The notes beneath the pieces were generated by a model that saw nothing but the letters and a program-made list of their open reading frames with translations, searched no databases and was not told where the DNA came from. The position numbers were made by a program, and so were the translations under genes. A DNA stretch of 64,000 bases from Alicyclobacillus mali NBRC 102425 (lineage in GTDB: Bacteria; Bacillota; Bacilli; Alicyclobacillales; Alicyclobacillaceae): positions 39,676 to 103,675 of the forward strand of contig NZ_BCSG01000018.1 in NCBI RefSeq assembly GCF_001570745.1. The letters run 5' to 3'. Positions 36,522 through 45,262 of the stretch are shown piece by piece (positions within the stretch are counted from its first letter, which is position 1; each line of letters begins with the position of its first letter).

Positions 36522-38045
36522 TCATCCGTGCCTCCTCGGCATCCGAACATGTGCAACAGCGACCAGCGCGAACACGAGGGCGCATGCACTGGCGAACGAG
36601 GCAGGGGCGAGCGAGCGTAAGCTGCCATGCCAAGAGGCCACGCGATGGACAAACCACACGACGGCGAACATCGAGGCGCAGCCGAGGCGACTCAAAACTT
36701 GCGCGCACCACGCGATGGGAGGCCATGGCAACGCGTGCGCCACACCAGCCGTGAGCCCCCACAGGACGATGAGCGGCATCAATAGCTCAATGGTTGGCTC
36801 GAGAATGGCGGTGGAAAGCGCCCCGTAGGGCGTCCACTGCCGAAACATCCACCACAACACAGGCACCATGTAGGCGTCGACGACGGCGGTGACGAGAAAC
36901 GCCCGGACGAGCGACGCGCCCACTCGGCGAACCGCACTCGCTGAGAAAGTACGCCTGTCATTTGATCTCTCAGCGCGATCCGCCGTGGTTCGCCGCCACA
37001 GCGAATCTGCCTCACAGACCGCAAACGCCGCGTAAAACGACAGAAGCATGCTGGGCGTCAGGAGATCAGCCGGATCCAACACGCCCGCCATCCCAGCCGA
37101 AGACCATAACACCGTGTAGCCACTGACCCGGCGGCCGCACATTCCCGCCGCGACGGAGTATGTGGCGCCGCAAGCGGCGCGAAGCACGGCAAGCTGAAAA
37201 CCACATATCAGCGCGAACCCCCAGATCACGCCGAGGGCATAGGCCCCGTACGCCAATCGCTTTTTGCGCATACGTGCGCGGCCAAACAGGTGATGCCACG
37301 GAATCGCCGCCATATCAAGCGCGAATCCGACATTGGATCCACTGGCGACGAGCAGATGCGTCACACCAGCCGCCAAGAAATCTGCTGACACGTTCTGTGG
37401 CAAATTGCCCTGTGCGTCGCCGAAGATCATGGACAGAGCAAGCTGAACGAACTCGCGGTTTTCTTCCTGCGCACCATCCTCCATGCCCGATGCCATGAAA
37501 GATGTCACGCGCTCGCCCACGCTCGCCGCGCGATGAAGCACCCGCACCCGCCCGTCGAAGAGCTCCAGAGGCGACAGGATGTCCATCGCCGTTGGAACTC
37601 GGTTCGAGGCGACGAACGTGCCGTCCGCCTCCACCCACTGCCCAGCGTCGACATGCGGTCCGCGTTCGACGAACACGAGTGCCTCATAGTGACACGGGTG
37701 CGCGTCCTCTCCCTCGCCGCGCACTGCCAGCATGATCTCTTTGCGGCCGTGCGTCTCCTTGACGCTCTGCACTTCCCCTGCGATCACGTCCCTCGCGCCC
37801 GGGGGCACGGCCGGATGTGCGGGCCGCCACGCGGCCCAGACGGAACCCGCGACCACGCCGGTCGCGAGACTCGCGGCGACAACCAGAAGCAAACGCCGGT
37901 CCCGGCACCACACGAAACCGACAAGCGCCAACGCCATCGCAACCGCGGCGGCGGTGCCCGCGGCGCGCCATCCCCATACGTATCTTGACCACTCGCTGGC
38001 GAGAAACGCGATGATGGCGCACGCGTGCAGGCGAGTCCGGCTCAC
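36522..38045 (-). CDS. comEC: ComEC-like DNA-uptake channel without the metallo-beta-lactamase domain
   Basis: A 507-residue membrane protein of the ComEC/Rec2 competence family. It has two or three N-terminal helices, an OB-fold (DVIAGEVQSVKETHGRKEIM, about 85-165) and the competence domain with VTHLLVASGSNVGFALD and several helices up to the C-terminus. ComEC is usually 700-800 residues with a C-terminal metallo-beta-lactamase nuclease domain; that domain is missing and the 114 bases to ndh cannot encode it. The GTG start overlaps the comEA stop (GTGA), so it is coupled to comEA. Function in transport of single-stranded DNA is inferred. Confidence 0.88.
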   Translation of the reverse strand: MSRTRLHACAIIAFLASEWSRYVWGWRAAGTAAAVAMALALVGFVWCRDRRLLLVVAASLATGVVAGSVWAAWRPAHPAVPPGARDVIAGEVQSVKETHGRKEIMLAVRGEGEDAHPCHYEALVFVERGPHVDAGQWVEADGTFVASNRVPTAMDILSPLELFDGRVRVLHRAASVGERVTSFMASGMEDGAQEENREFVQLALSMIFGDAQGNLPQNVSADFLAAGVTHLLVASGSNVGFALDMAAIPWHHLFGRARMRKKRLAYGAYALGVIWGFALICGFQLAVLRAACGATYSVAAGMCGRRVSGYTVLWSSAGMAGVLDPADLLTPSMLLSFYAAFAVCEADSLWRRTTADRAERSNDRRTFSASAVRRVGASLVRAFLVTAVVDAYMVPVLWWMFRQWTPYGALSTAILEPTIELLMPLIVLWGLTAGVAHALPWPPIAWCAQVLSRLGCASMFAVVWFVHRVASWHGSLRSLAPASFASACALVFALVAVAHVRMPRRHG

Positions 38046-38998
38046 GGACCAGGATGGCCCGCGGTGGATGCATTTCCCGGTGGCACAAACACGATGAGGT
38101 CTTGCCACTTTGCCAAGGTCTTCTCGCCAATCCCCTTTACATGGCGGAGACTGTCGAGATCAGAAAACGGGCCATGCGCTTGACGATACGCGATGATGGC
38201 GGCGGCGCGCTTGGGTCCCACGCCAGGCAATGTCTCGAGCGTCTCCAGGTCAGCTGTGTTGATGTTGATCTTTTGCCCTGCAGGGACGGCGTGCTTCCGC
38301 GCACGGCTCGCCCCACCGCTCTGCGACGCGCTCATTCCGCCGCTCGATGCCCTGCTGGCAACGCCCTCTGAGGGATTCCCAGCTGTCCATGCCACAGTTC
38401 CCATCTGCCCGCTGGCCTGAGTCTCAGGCGCGGTGTTCTCCGAGGTGGCTGCGGGAATGTCAATCTCCTCGCCATCCCAGACCAGCGCCGCCTGATTCAC
38501 GTCCGCCGCATCGCCGTCGCGCCGGAAGCCGCCCGCGGCGCGAATGGCGTCGCGCACGCGCGCGCCCTCCTGCAAGGTGACAAGGCCAGGATGGCGAACG
38601 TCGCCGTGAACGTCCACCTGCACTGTTGCCCCGTTGTCGGCGTTCGCGCCCGCCGCTTGGGCCGCATCGCTTGTGGCTTCAGATGTCGGTGAAGATGTGG
38701 GCGGCACAGCGTTGTCCACCGCCACGTGCCGAGATCCGATCCACGCCGCCCCCGCCGCCACCCCGATGAGCAGAACAATGCGCAGATAGCGCACGAAGGA
38801 GCGAAGTCGCGTGAAGAACGTTTCGCGCCCCCCTTGCACCCGGGCGTCCATCGCCTCGCTTGCGCCTGTCGACGGGTTCCAATCTCCTGCAAACGCATCT
38901 TCCCATCCCGCATCGTCGAAATGCGGCGCCTCTCGCCACGGAGCCTGTGCCGCACCGGATGTATCTCTCCACTCGCGCACGGAGCTCTCCACCTTCAT
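38042..38998 (-). CDS. comEA: Competence protein ComEA
   Basis: DNA receptor for transformation, 318 residues. One membrane helix (about 73-93, IVLLIGVAAGAAWIG) is followed by an SLBB domain (VQVDVHGDVRHPGLVTLQEG, about 140-200), a Ser/Ala-rich linker and a C-terminal helix-hairpin-helix domain (KININTADLETLETLPGVGP and IGEKTLAKW). The N-terminal cytoplasmic part (about 70 residues) is longer than in B. subtilis. GGGAGGG abuts ATG 38998; GTG 38992 has better spacing. The comER and comEB genes of Bacillus are absent. Confidence 0.92.
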   Translation of the reverse strand: MKVESSVREWRDTSGAAQAPWREAPHFDDAGWEDAFAGDWNPSTGASEAMDARVQGGRETFFTRLRSFVRYLRIVLLIGVAAGAAWIGSRHVAVDNAVPPTSSPTSEATSDAAQAAGANADNGATVQVDVHGDVRHPGLVTLQEGARVRDAIRAAGGFRRDGDAADVNQAALVWDGEEIDIPAATSENTAPETQASGQMGTVAWTAGNPSEGVASRASSGGMSASQSGGASRARKHAVPAGQKININTADLETLETLPGVGPKRAAAIIAYRQAHGPFSDLDSLRHVKGIGEKTLAKWQDLIVFVPPGNASTAGHPGP

Positions 38999-39139
38999 CC
39001 CTCCCTGCAGACATCGATGCCCCACAGATTCGAGGTTAGGTTGGCGAACACCTGTTTGCGATACAATCAATTCCTCATGACTTTGGAGACGCCAGTGGAA
39101 TAACGAGCGGGCATTGAATATCTTGCCTGAGAAGAGGCG

Positions 39140-39169
39140 TTGCCGAGCCTTTCCGGGGTCGTGTACAAT
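39140..39169 (+). promoter_or_regulatory. Promoter of mntR
   Basis: TTGCCG (39140-39145), 18 bases, TACAAT (39164-39169), 30 bases before the mntR start codon. Confidence 0.65.
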
Positions 39170-39199
39170 CGATGCAACGGTATGGGGAGGTTGAACGCG

Positions 39200-39631
39200 G
39201 TGCTGACGCCCAGCATGGAAGACTACCTGGAGAAGATTTACGAACTCATTCACGAGAAGGGATATGCGCGCGTCTCAGACATCGCCAACTCCCTGGCCGT
39301 GCAGCCAAGTTCCGTCACGAAGATGCTTCAGAAGCTCGACGAAAACGAGTACGTGAGTTACGAGAAGTACCGGGGGATTGTGCTCACGGCAAGAGGGCAT
39401 AAGATGGGGCGGCTGATGAAGGAGCGTCACGCCATGCTGGCGGATTTCCTGCGCATGCTCGGCGTCCAGGAAGACACGCTGCAGAAGGATGTCGAGGGCA
39501 TCGAACATCACGTCAGTCCCGCGACGCTCGAAGCCCTTCAGTCGCTGGTGCTGTTCCTGCAGGCCCATCCGGACGTACTAACTTCGTTCCTGTCGTTTCG
39601 AGAGCAGTCAAGCGAGCGGTCATCCACGTGA
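39200..39631 (+). CDS. mntR: Manganese-responsive repressor MntR
   Basis: A 143-residue DtxR-family regulator. With the GTG at 39200 (GGGGAGG upstream) the numbering matches B. subtilis MntR and all Mn2+ ligands are present: Asp8 and Glu11 in MEDYLEKIY, His77 in KERHAML, Glu99, Glu102 and His103 in DVEGIEHH. The winged helix reads RVSDIANSLAVQPSSVTKML. It should repress manganese uptake genes when Mn is plentiful; no target is encoded next to it. It is inserted between yqeM and comEA. Confidence 0.94.
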   Translation: MLTPSMEDYLEKIYELIHEKGYARVSDIANSLAVQPSSVTKMLQKLDENEYVSYEKYRGIVLTARGHKMGRLMKERHAMLADFLRMLGVQEDTLQKDVEGIEHHVSPATLEALQSLVLFLQAHPDVLTSFLSFREQSSERSST

Positions 39632-39652
39632 GCCATCGAAGGTGGTGGACCG

Positions 39653-40375
39653 TCACCGCCGTCTGAGCAGCCATACAACGCGATCCGCCTGGTCCACCGG
39701 GCACGCTCCGAAATCCCCCTGGACCTCCGCAACGTCCCACCCTGTCCGGCCGAAAAGGTCGTGGAGCGCTGCCGGATCCCAGTACCGCTGCACGTGCTCC
39801 TCGTCAAACCGGCGATAGAGCGTTCCTTCTCCGTCGATCCCGGCAAATCCGCACACGCGATGGACAATTCGTTCTCCCTCGACCTCGGTCTCGTGCACGA
39901 TGACGAGATGATCGCGCACGTCGTGCCATGCGCCGTCGCGAAGCTGTTGTATCCGGCGCGGGCCGAGGGTATCGAGCGCCCACTTGCCTCCGGGGCGCAT
40001 GCACGCCCGAACGCGCTGGAGCGCGCGTTCCACCTCGTCTGCCGTCAAGAGGTAATTCAACACGTCGGTCGAAGCGAGGGCGAAATCGGCGGCCTCGGGA
40101 AGGGCGAGATCGCACAGATCCGATTCCAGCCAGCGCACGTTCGCCAGGTGGCCCCAGGCGTCAAACGCGACGGCCAGCATCTCCGGCGATCGGTCGACGG
40201 CGTAGACGCGCTCGGCGCGCTCCGCGAGCCAGGCGGCCATCCTGCCCGTGCCGCAGCCGAGATCCATCGCCACGCGAGCGGAAAACAGGTGTGGGGCGAG
40301 CGCTTGTTGCCACGCGTCGTAGAGCGCATCGCCCATCAACTCGTCGTAAAACGCAGCGAGATCTTCGTACGCCAT
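39653..40375 (-). CDS. yqeM: SAM-dependent methyltransferase YqeM
   Basis: A 240-residue class I methyltransferase with MDLGCGTGRMAAWLA (about 37-51), VYAVDRSPEMLAVA and DFALASTDVLNYLL. The substrate is not known. It is placed as B. subtilis yqeM, the last gene of the yqeG-yqeH-aroE-nadD-yqeK-rsfS-yqeM operon, starting 2 bases after the rsfS stop. ATG 40375 fits the family start MAYEDLAAFYDELM. Confidence 0.88.
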   Translation of the reverse strand: MAYEDLAAFYDELMGDALYDAWQQALAPHLFSARVAMDLGCGTGRMAAWLAERAERVYAVDRSPEMLAVAFDAWGHLANVRWLESDLCDLALPEAADFALASTDVLNYLLTADEVERALQRVRACMRPGGKWALDTLGPRRIQQLRDGAWHDVRDHLVIVHETEVEGERIVHRVCGFAGIDGEGTLYRRFDEEHVQRYWDPAALHDLFGRTGWDVAEVQGDFGACPVDQADRVVWLLRRR

Positions 40376-40377
40376 GG

Positions 40378-40731
40378 TCAGTTGGCCTCGATGGGAATCC
40401 ACTCGGCGTCGCCCCACAGGCGCTCGAGGTGATAAAACTCCCGCTCCTCAGGCCGAAACACGTGCACCACCACATCGCCAAAGTCGAGCAAGACCCAGCG
40501 CGCCTCATCCAGTCCCTCGACGCCGCGGCAGGTGACGCCGAGTTCGGCGAGATCGTCCCGCACCGCCCGGGTCACCGCCTCCACCTGCGGGCGCGAACTC
40601 GCGGAACAAATCACGAAGTAGTCCGCCACGGGCGTCAGTTCCTGGACGTTCATCACCACGACGTCGGTGGCCTTCTTGTCCAAGCAGGCCGTCGCAGCCC
40701 GGCGAGCGATTTGCTCGACGTTTGGATTCAT
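40378..40731 (-). CDS. rsfS: Ribosomal silencing factor RsfS
   Basis: A 117-residue protein that binds L14 (uL14) and blocks subunit joining under poor growth. Family motifs: DVVVMNVQELTPVADYFVIC, RPQVEAVTRAVRDDL, and WVLLDFGDVVVHVFRPEERE then FYHLERLWGDA. The second ATG (40731) is favoured because GAGGAGG then lies 7 bases away; ATG 40737 would be almost adjacent. Confidence 0.95.
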   Translation of the reverse strand: MNPNVEQIARRAATACLDKKATDVVVMNVQELTPVADYFVICSASSRPQVEAVTRAVRDDLAELGVTCRGVEGLDEARWVLLDFGDVVVHVFRPEEREFYHLERLWGDAEWIPIEAN

Positions 40732-40747
40732 GCACATGCCTCCTCGA

Positions 40748-41347
40748 TTAGAGCGAATGTCGCGCCTTCCGGCGCACTTCGTTCAACAACTCGTTTCGCG
40801 CGTTCACGGTCGTGAGATCGATGGCGAAGCCGCGATCGAGCGCGTACCTGAGCGTGGATTCGAGGCTCGCCAAGGCGGCCGCCTTGAGATCTTTTTCGGC
40901 GAGCAAGCGGATGTCATCCACACCGGGGTAGTCGCGCGACGGTTCGATGGCATCTGCCACAAACAGCACCATTTCAAGCTCGCCCATGCCGGGCCTGCCG
41001 GTGGTGTGGTAATACACCGCGTTCAGCACGTCGGCATCCTCCACACCGTATTCTACGCGCGCGACGTCCGCGGCAACCGGACCGTGCAACAGGATGGGCG
41101 CCTCGAGCCAAGCTGCTGGCACGTCCAGCTTTCGATCGCGTGCGTGGGCGAGAAGCCGGTCCTGAGGCCATTCTCGCGCGAGATCGTGGAGCCAGGCGGC
41201 GAGCTCCGCGTCGAGCACAGGCGCCCCAAATCGCCGAGCGAGCGCCACGGAAGTCTCCACGACGCCGAGCACATGCTTGTAGCGCGCAGGCGTCAGCGAC
41301 TCGGCGAGGCGCTGCCGAAGATGATGGATGACGTTCCCCCGCTCCAT
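40748..41347 (-). CDS. yqeK: HD-domain hydrolase YqeK (Ap4A hydrolase type)
   Basis: A 199-residue HD-domain protein. Metal-binding residues are visible: YKHVLGVVETSVALA, AAWLHDLAREWP (HD pair, about 51-62), and LHGPVAADVA and LNAVYYHTTGRPGM. B. subtilis YqeK has been shown to be a symmetrical bis(5'-nucleosyl)-tetraphosphatase that degrades Ap4A. The start ATG 41347 lies 55 bases inside the nadD gene. Confidence 0.9.
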   Translation of the reverse strand: MERGNVIHHLRQRLAESLTPARYKHVLGVVETSVALARRFGAPVLDAELAAWLHDLAREWPQDRLLAHARDRKLDVPAAWLEAPILLHGPVAADVARVEYGVEDADVLNAVYYHTTGRPGMGELEMVLFVADAIEPSRDYPGVDDIRLLAEKDLKAAALASLESTLRYALDRGFAIDLTTVNARNELLNEVRRKARHSL

Positions 41348-42012
41348 CCCGATCCCATGCCTCCTTCCGGCCCCTGGCGCCAGATCTCGAGCACCGGATC
41401 CGGCACAAGGCCACACACGTCGAGACGCCGGTCCAGCCGATCTCGCACCCACGTGGACGACACGTCGAGCATGGGCATGTCGATCACGTCCATCCGAATG
41501 TGGGGGAGGCGCGCGCGGGCGCTGGCCGCGGCGGTGTCGAAGTCGTACCCCGGTCGGCGCGCGACGACAAAGCGCACCATCTCGCAGAGTTCCTCCGCGC
41601 CGTGCCACTCCGGAAGGTGTTGCAGGCTGTCTGCGCCGAGGAGAAAGAGAAACTCGACCTCCGGATACCAGGAGATGAGGGCGCGCAGGGTGTCGACGGT
41701 GTACGACGGCTTCGGCAGGCGATTCTCGACATCCGTGACGCGCATGTGCCGCCTCGCTCCAATCAGCGCCTCCACCATGCGAAACCGCCACGCGAAGGTG
41801 TCCACGTCGATCTCTGCCTTGTGTGGCGGCTTCGCGGCCGGCATCCACCACACCTCGTCGGCGCCCACCTGCTCGTAGGCAATCTGAGCCATGGTCAAAT
41901 GGCCGACGTGCGGCGGATCGAACGTGCCGCCGAACAGCAGAATGCGCCCCGGCGCCGCCGCCGATGTCCGTTCGCCGTTTGCCTCAGTATACCATACGGT
42001 CTCTTCACCCAT
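41293..42012 (-). CDS. nadD: Nicotinate-nucleotide adenylyltransferase NadD
   Basis: Makes deamido-NAD from nicotinate mononucleotide and ATP. The 239-residue protein has the nucleotidyltransferase motif LFGGTFDPPHVGHLTMAQ (about 26-43) and the ISSTxxR-type DVSSTWVRDRL. The N-terminus is about 20 residues longer than usual, and the last 20 or so residues (GGMGSGWSGGTSSIIFGS) are Gly/Ser-rich and encoded in the overlap with yqeK. It starts 8 bases inside aroE. The yhbY gene normally between aroE and nadD in Bacillus is absent. Confidence 0.94.
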   Translation of the reverse strand: MGEETVWYTEANGERTSAAAPGRILLFGGTFDPPHVGHLTMAQIAYEQVGADEVWWMPAAKPPHKAEIDVDTFAWRFRMVEALIGARRHMRVTDVENRLPKPSYTVDTLRALISWYPEVEFLFLLGADSLQHLPEWHGAEELCEMVRFVVARRPGYDFDTAAASARARLPHIRMDVIDMPMLDVSSTWVRDRLDRRLDVCGLVPDPVLEIWRQGPEGGMGSGWSGGTSSIIFGSASPSR

Positions 42013-42856
42013 GGCCGTTCGCCTCTTCCCGCTCGAGGGCCTCGTAGACCGCGCGCTGCATAACATCGACGGGCGCCTCGCGATCGAGCCACCACTCGTA
42101 CGCCTTCACGCCCTGCCAGATGAGCATCGAGGCGCCATCCGCAACCTTCGCCCCGCGCGCCTGCGCCTGGCGAAGAAAGAGCGTGTGCAGCGGCCGATAG
42201 ACGATGTCCTGCACCACCTGATGCGGCTGAAAACATTCCGGCGATTCAACTGGCGATTCCTCGACCCGCGGCCACATGCCGATAGGCGTGCACTGGACCA
42301 CCAAATCAGCCCGCGCGATGGCCTCGTGCCGATCCGGCCAGGCCACGTGCCGAACGGAAAGCCACTCGCCGTACAGCTGCGCGAGCGCCTCGGCTTGCTC
42401 GGGCCTGCGACAGCAGACCGAAACCTCGCTCCCCGGCCGTTCCTTGGCGAGCGCCGTGAGGATGGCTTGCACACTGCCACCCGCGCCAAGAATGGCCGCC
42501 TTAAGCGAGCCCTCGCCCAAAAACGGCGCCACGGACGCCCACCATCCGCTCACATCCGTGTTGTGCCCCACCGCTCCCGTCGGGGTGAAGCGAACCACGT
42601 TGACCGCCCGGGCCATCTCGGCCTCCTCGGTGCGCGCCTCCACCCAGTCGTACACGCCGAGCTTGTGGGGAATGGTCACGTTGATCCCCACCGCGCCGAT
42701 GGCGCGCAGGCCGCGCAGCGCATCGACGAGATCCCCCGGCTCCACCTGAAAGGGCAGGTACACCGCGTCCACACCCTGCGCCTGAAACGCAGCGTTCATC
42801 ATGGTCGGCGACAGCGAATGCATGACCGGCTTGCCGATCACGCCAAACAGCCTCAC
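42005..42856 (-). CDS. aroE: Shikimate dehydrogenase AroE
   Basis: NADPH-dependent reduction of 3-dehydroshikimate in the aromatic pathway. The 283-residue protein shows the shikimate site (HSLSPTMMNAAF; GINVTIPHK with the catalytic Lys; GHNTDVSGW with the catalytic Asp) and the cofactor loop ILGAGGSVQAIL. GTG 42856 was chosen: it overlaps the yqeH stop (GTGA) and has a G-rich ribosome-binding site. Position in the yqe operon is conserved. Confidence 0.95.
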   Translation of the reverse strand: MRLFGVIGKPVMHSLSPTMMNAAFQAQGVDAVYLPFQVEPGDLVDALRGLRAIGAVGINVTIPHKLGVYDWVEARTEEAEMARAVNVVRFTPTGAVGHNTDVSGWWASVAPFLGEGSLKAAILGAGGSVQAILTALAKERPGSEVSVCCRRPEQAEALAQLYGEWLSVRHVAWPDRHEAIARADLVVQCTPIGMWPRVEESPVESPECFQPHQVVQDIVYRPLHTLFLRQAQARGAKVADGASMLIWQGVKAYEWWLDREAPVDVMQRAVYEALEREEANGHG

Positions 42857-44043
42857 GGCGCATCCCCCCCGCCTTGCGGATTGTGCGCACGGTGGGCGAG
42901 CACGCCGACGAGCCTCGGCCGCATGGAAAGAGACAGCCACGCAGGCGCCTCAATCCGCACCAGCGTCCTGCGCCCCGCCCACGCAATCCAGCCGAGCCCC
43001 GGCAGAACGATGTCCCCGCCCCGTTTGCCCAAAGAGAAATCGGCGTCGCGCCGCGGCGGCGCCGCCACGAGCCAGGAGCGCCGATCCGCAAACGCGTCCG
43101 CGCACGCTTCGCACGGGACCTTCAGGATGTCGTAGCGGTGATCCGCAAAAAACGAATCCGCCCGTTCCCGCTTGGTCCGATGCACCGGCAGCTCGTTCGA
43201 GACATAGAGCACGATGCCCTGGCGCTCGCCCCCCAACGTCTCGAGGCGCACCAGGCCGCCGAGAAACAGCGCTTGCCCGGGGTTCAACTGGTACACGCGC
43301 GGGCGCACGCGCGATCGCGGCACCACCCACTTCAAACAGTCGCCGCACAGCCGCTCGATGACGCGCGACGTGTACATGAGACCCGGCGTGTCAAACAGTT
43401 CGACGCGGCCGTACGGTCCTTCAATTTCGAGTCGCGACATGGCGAGCGTGGTCCCCGGCCTGCGCGACACGGTGAATGGCTGCTTCCGCTCCGACAGCCG
43501 CTCGACCATCGCGTTGAGAAGCGTCGACTTGCCCACATTGGCCATGCCCATCACGTACACCGGCCGCTTGGTCTCCCTCGCGACGCGATCCACGAGCCGG
43601 TCGACGCCACGGCGCTTCTCGGCGCTGATGAACACCACATCGAGCGGCTCCACGCCCGTCGCGCGCACCTCGCCACGGATCCAGTCCGCCAGCGCCTCGT
43701 AGCCCACATCGGCCGGCAGAAGATCCACCTTGTTCACGACGACGATCACGTCGCTCGACGCGACGAACCGCCGCGCGCTCGGGATGAGGCTGCCGGCGAG
43801 ATCGAACACGTCCACGACGTACAGCACGAGCCCGGGGCGATCGAAGATGGCCGAGATCTGGCGCTGATACGTCTCTTCGTCCACGGAAATGGGCGTGAAG
43901 TCGCCGTAGTGGCGCATGCGAAAACAGCGCCGGCAGAGCACGTCATCCCGCTCCTGGTGGCTCTCCGGCACGTAGCCTGGCATCCGCTCGTCCGTCGATT
44001 GAAGCGGTGCCCCACATCCCACACACACTCGGGTGTCAGTCAT
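42853..44043 (-). CDS. yqeH: Circularly permuted GTPase YqeH
   Basis: GTPase needed for 30S subunit assembly. The 396-residue protein has a treble-clef zinc finger (CVGCGAPL ... CRRCFRMRHYG, about 7-45), then GTPase motifs in permuted order: NKVDLL (G4), FISAEK (G5), GMANVGKSTLLN (G1), RPGTT (G2), DTPG (G3). The C-terminal RNA-binding domain follows. It overlaps yqeG by 8 bases and aroE by 4. Confidence 0.96.
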   Translation of the reverse strand: MTDTRVCVGCGAPLQSTDERMPGYVPESHQERDDVLCRRCFRMRHYGDFTPISVDEETYQRQISAIFDRPGLVLYVVDVFDLAGSLIPSARRFVASSDVIVVVNKVDLLPADVGYEALADWIRGEVRATGVEPLDVVFISAEKRRGVDRLVDRVARETKRPVYVMGMANVGKSTLLNAMVERLSERKQPFTVSRRPGTTLAMSRLEIEGPYGRVELFDTPGLMYTSRVIERLCGDCLKWVVPRSRVRPRVYQLNPGQALFLGGLVRLETLGGERQGIVLYVSNELPVHRTKRERADSFFADHRYDILKVPCEACADAFADRRSWLVAAPPRRDADFSLGKRGGDIVLPGLGWIAWAGRRTLVRIEAPAWLSLSMRPRLVGVLAHRAHNPQGGGDAP

Positions 44044-44593
44044 CCAAACGCCTCCTGTCCGCGGCGGGCTCGGGGCGCCGGAGCCCTCGCCGTTCCAACC
44101 GCCTCAAGACCAGCCGCTCGGCCATGCGCGAAATCTTGGTGCCCCACCACTCCACCGGATTCTGTGGAAGCACCAGAATGGCGTACAGTCCAAGCCGCTT
44201 CGCGCCCTGGATATCCGTGAAAAGCTGATCGCCCACCATCGCAGTGGCCTCCGGCGGCATATGGAAGCGGCGGAGCGCCTCCAAAAACCCGCGCGATTTG
44301 GGCTTGCCAGCCGCCGAGACCGCCGGCACGCCGCACAGTTTGGCAAACGATTCGACGCGATCCTCGCCATTGTTTGAGATGATGCACACGTGAAAGCCCC
44401 GCGCATGCACGCCGCGCAACCACGCGGTGAGTTCGGACGGCACGTCGGGGTGATTCCACGGCACCAGCGTGTTGTCGAGATCCGTCAAAATCAGGCGAAT
44501 CCCCCGCCGCCAAAGGGCGTCGAGATCAATCTCGTAGATGGACGCCACGTACTCGTCCGGCATGAGCCGCGAGAGCCAGGCCAAGCTTCTCAC
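44036..44593 (-). CDS. yqeG: HAD-superfamily phosphatase YqeG
   Basis: A 185-residue HAD IIIA phosphatase. The nucleophile motif is ILTDLDNTLVPW (about 35-46), motif II CIISNNG, motif III KPKSRGF and motif IV MVGDQLFTDI. Homologues include phosphatidylglycerophosphate phosphatases; the bacterial role is not fixed. The start is uncertain: GTG 44593 is used, but TTG 44584 has a better-placed GGGTGA. First gene of the yqeG-yqeM operon. Confidence 0.9.
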   Translation of the reverse strand: MRSLAWLSRLMPDEYVASIYEIDLDALWRRGIRLILTDLDNTLVPWNHPDVPSELTAWLRGVHARGFHVCIISNNGEDRVESFAKLCGVPAVSAAGKPKSRGFLEALRRFHMPPEATAMVGDQLFTDIQGAKRLGLYAILVLPQNPVEWWGTKISRMAERLVLRRLERRGLRRPEPAADRRRLDD

Positions 44594-44740
44594 CCAATTT
44601 CGTCGTTCGTTGTCCGCGCGCTTCGATAACAGTTGGATATGATACCATACGCGTAGATACCGACGCCAGGGATGCGCTCCCGCGCGGACCCAACGTTTTC
44701 AGGCGGCGGCTTGTCCGCTTCACTCGCGGAGGTGGAGAAG

Positions 44741-45235
44741 ATGTCCACGTGGACCGTGACCTATGCGTTTCCCGCCAATCTCAATTTCATCCTGTATGTA
44801 TGGCGGCTCCGCGCACATTCCGAGAGCCCTGAATCGAAAGGCGCACGCGATGCCCATTCGGATGGGGAAGAGCGATTTGCGCTCATTTGGCAACAGGAAC
44901 TCGAGGAGATTCGCCGCCTGGGCGCGGCCGAAGTCGATGGCCGCTGTCTCGCGGGATTGGAAGGTCCGCTGCGCCCTCTGTTCACCGACTCGCCGATAGG
45001 ACATGGCGCCTTTGAATCCGCGTGGCCCCTGTTCGCGGAGTGGTGGCAACCGGCGCGCGTGGCGTATGAAGAAGCCATCCAGCCGTATCTAAGCCAATTG
45101 ACCGAGCAATACCGTGCGGATGATGAGCATCGCCAGGTGCTCCTCACCTACGCGCCGCACCCGAGTGAATGGGTGTCGCAACACGGTTCGGTCTTCGTCC
45201 TCCCGTTTGAACGCATCTTCGCGGCGCGCGCATGA
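44741..45235 (+). CDS. Uncharacterised protein, 164 residues
   Basis: I do not recognise a family. The protein starts MSTWTVTYAFPANLNFILYV, is rich in Trp and acidic residues, has no signal peptide or membrane helix, and is likely a soluble helical protein (LIWQQELEEIRRLG; FAEWWQPARVAYEEAIQPYL). GGAGGTGGA precedes the ATG, so expression is plausible. The gene stands alone between divergent yqeG and convergent sigK, ending in a 12-base-pair hairpin. Confidence 0.7.
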   Translation: MSTWTVTYAFPANLNFILYVWRLRAHSESPESKGARDAHSDGEERFALIWQQELEEIRRLGAAEVDGRCLAGLEGPLRPLFTDSPIGHGAFESAWPLFAEWWQPARVAYEEAIQPYLSQLTEQYRADDEHRQVLLTYAPHPSEWVSQHGSVFVLPFERIFAARA

Positions 45236-45260
45236 GGCCCGCCGAAGCTCGGCGGGCCTC
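45234..45260. terminator. Bidirectional hairpin between convergent genes
   Basis: GAGGCCCGCCGA / TCGGCGGGCCTC, a perfect 12-base-pair stem with an AGC loop, begins in the stop codon of the upstream gene and ends 2 bases before the sigK stop. No T-run on either strand. Confidence 0.65.
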
Positions 45261-45262
45261 CT

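Noticed and set aside
44594..44740. Divergent promoters between yqeG and the orphan gene
   Set aside because: TATGAT and TATCAT boxes overlap there, but the only -35 candidates are at wrong spacing.
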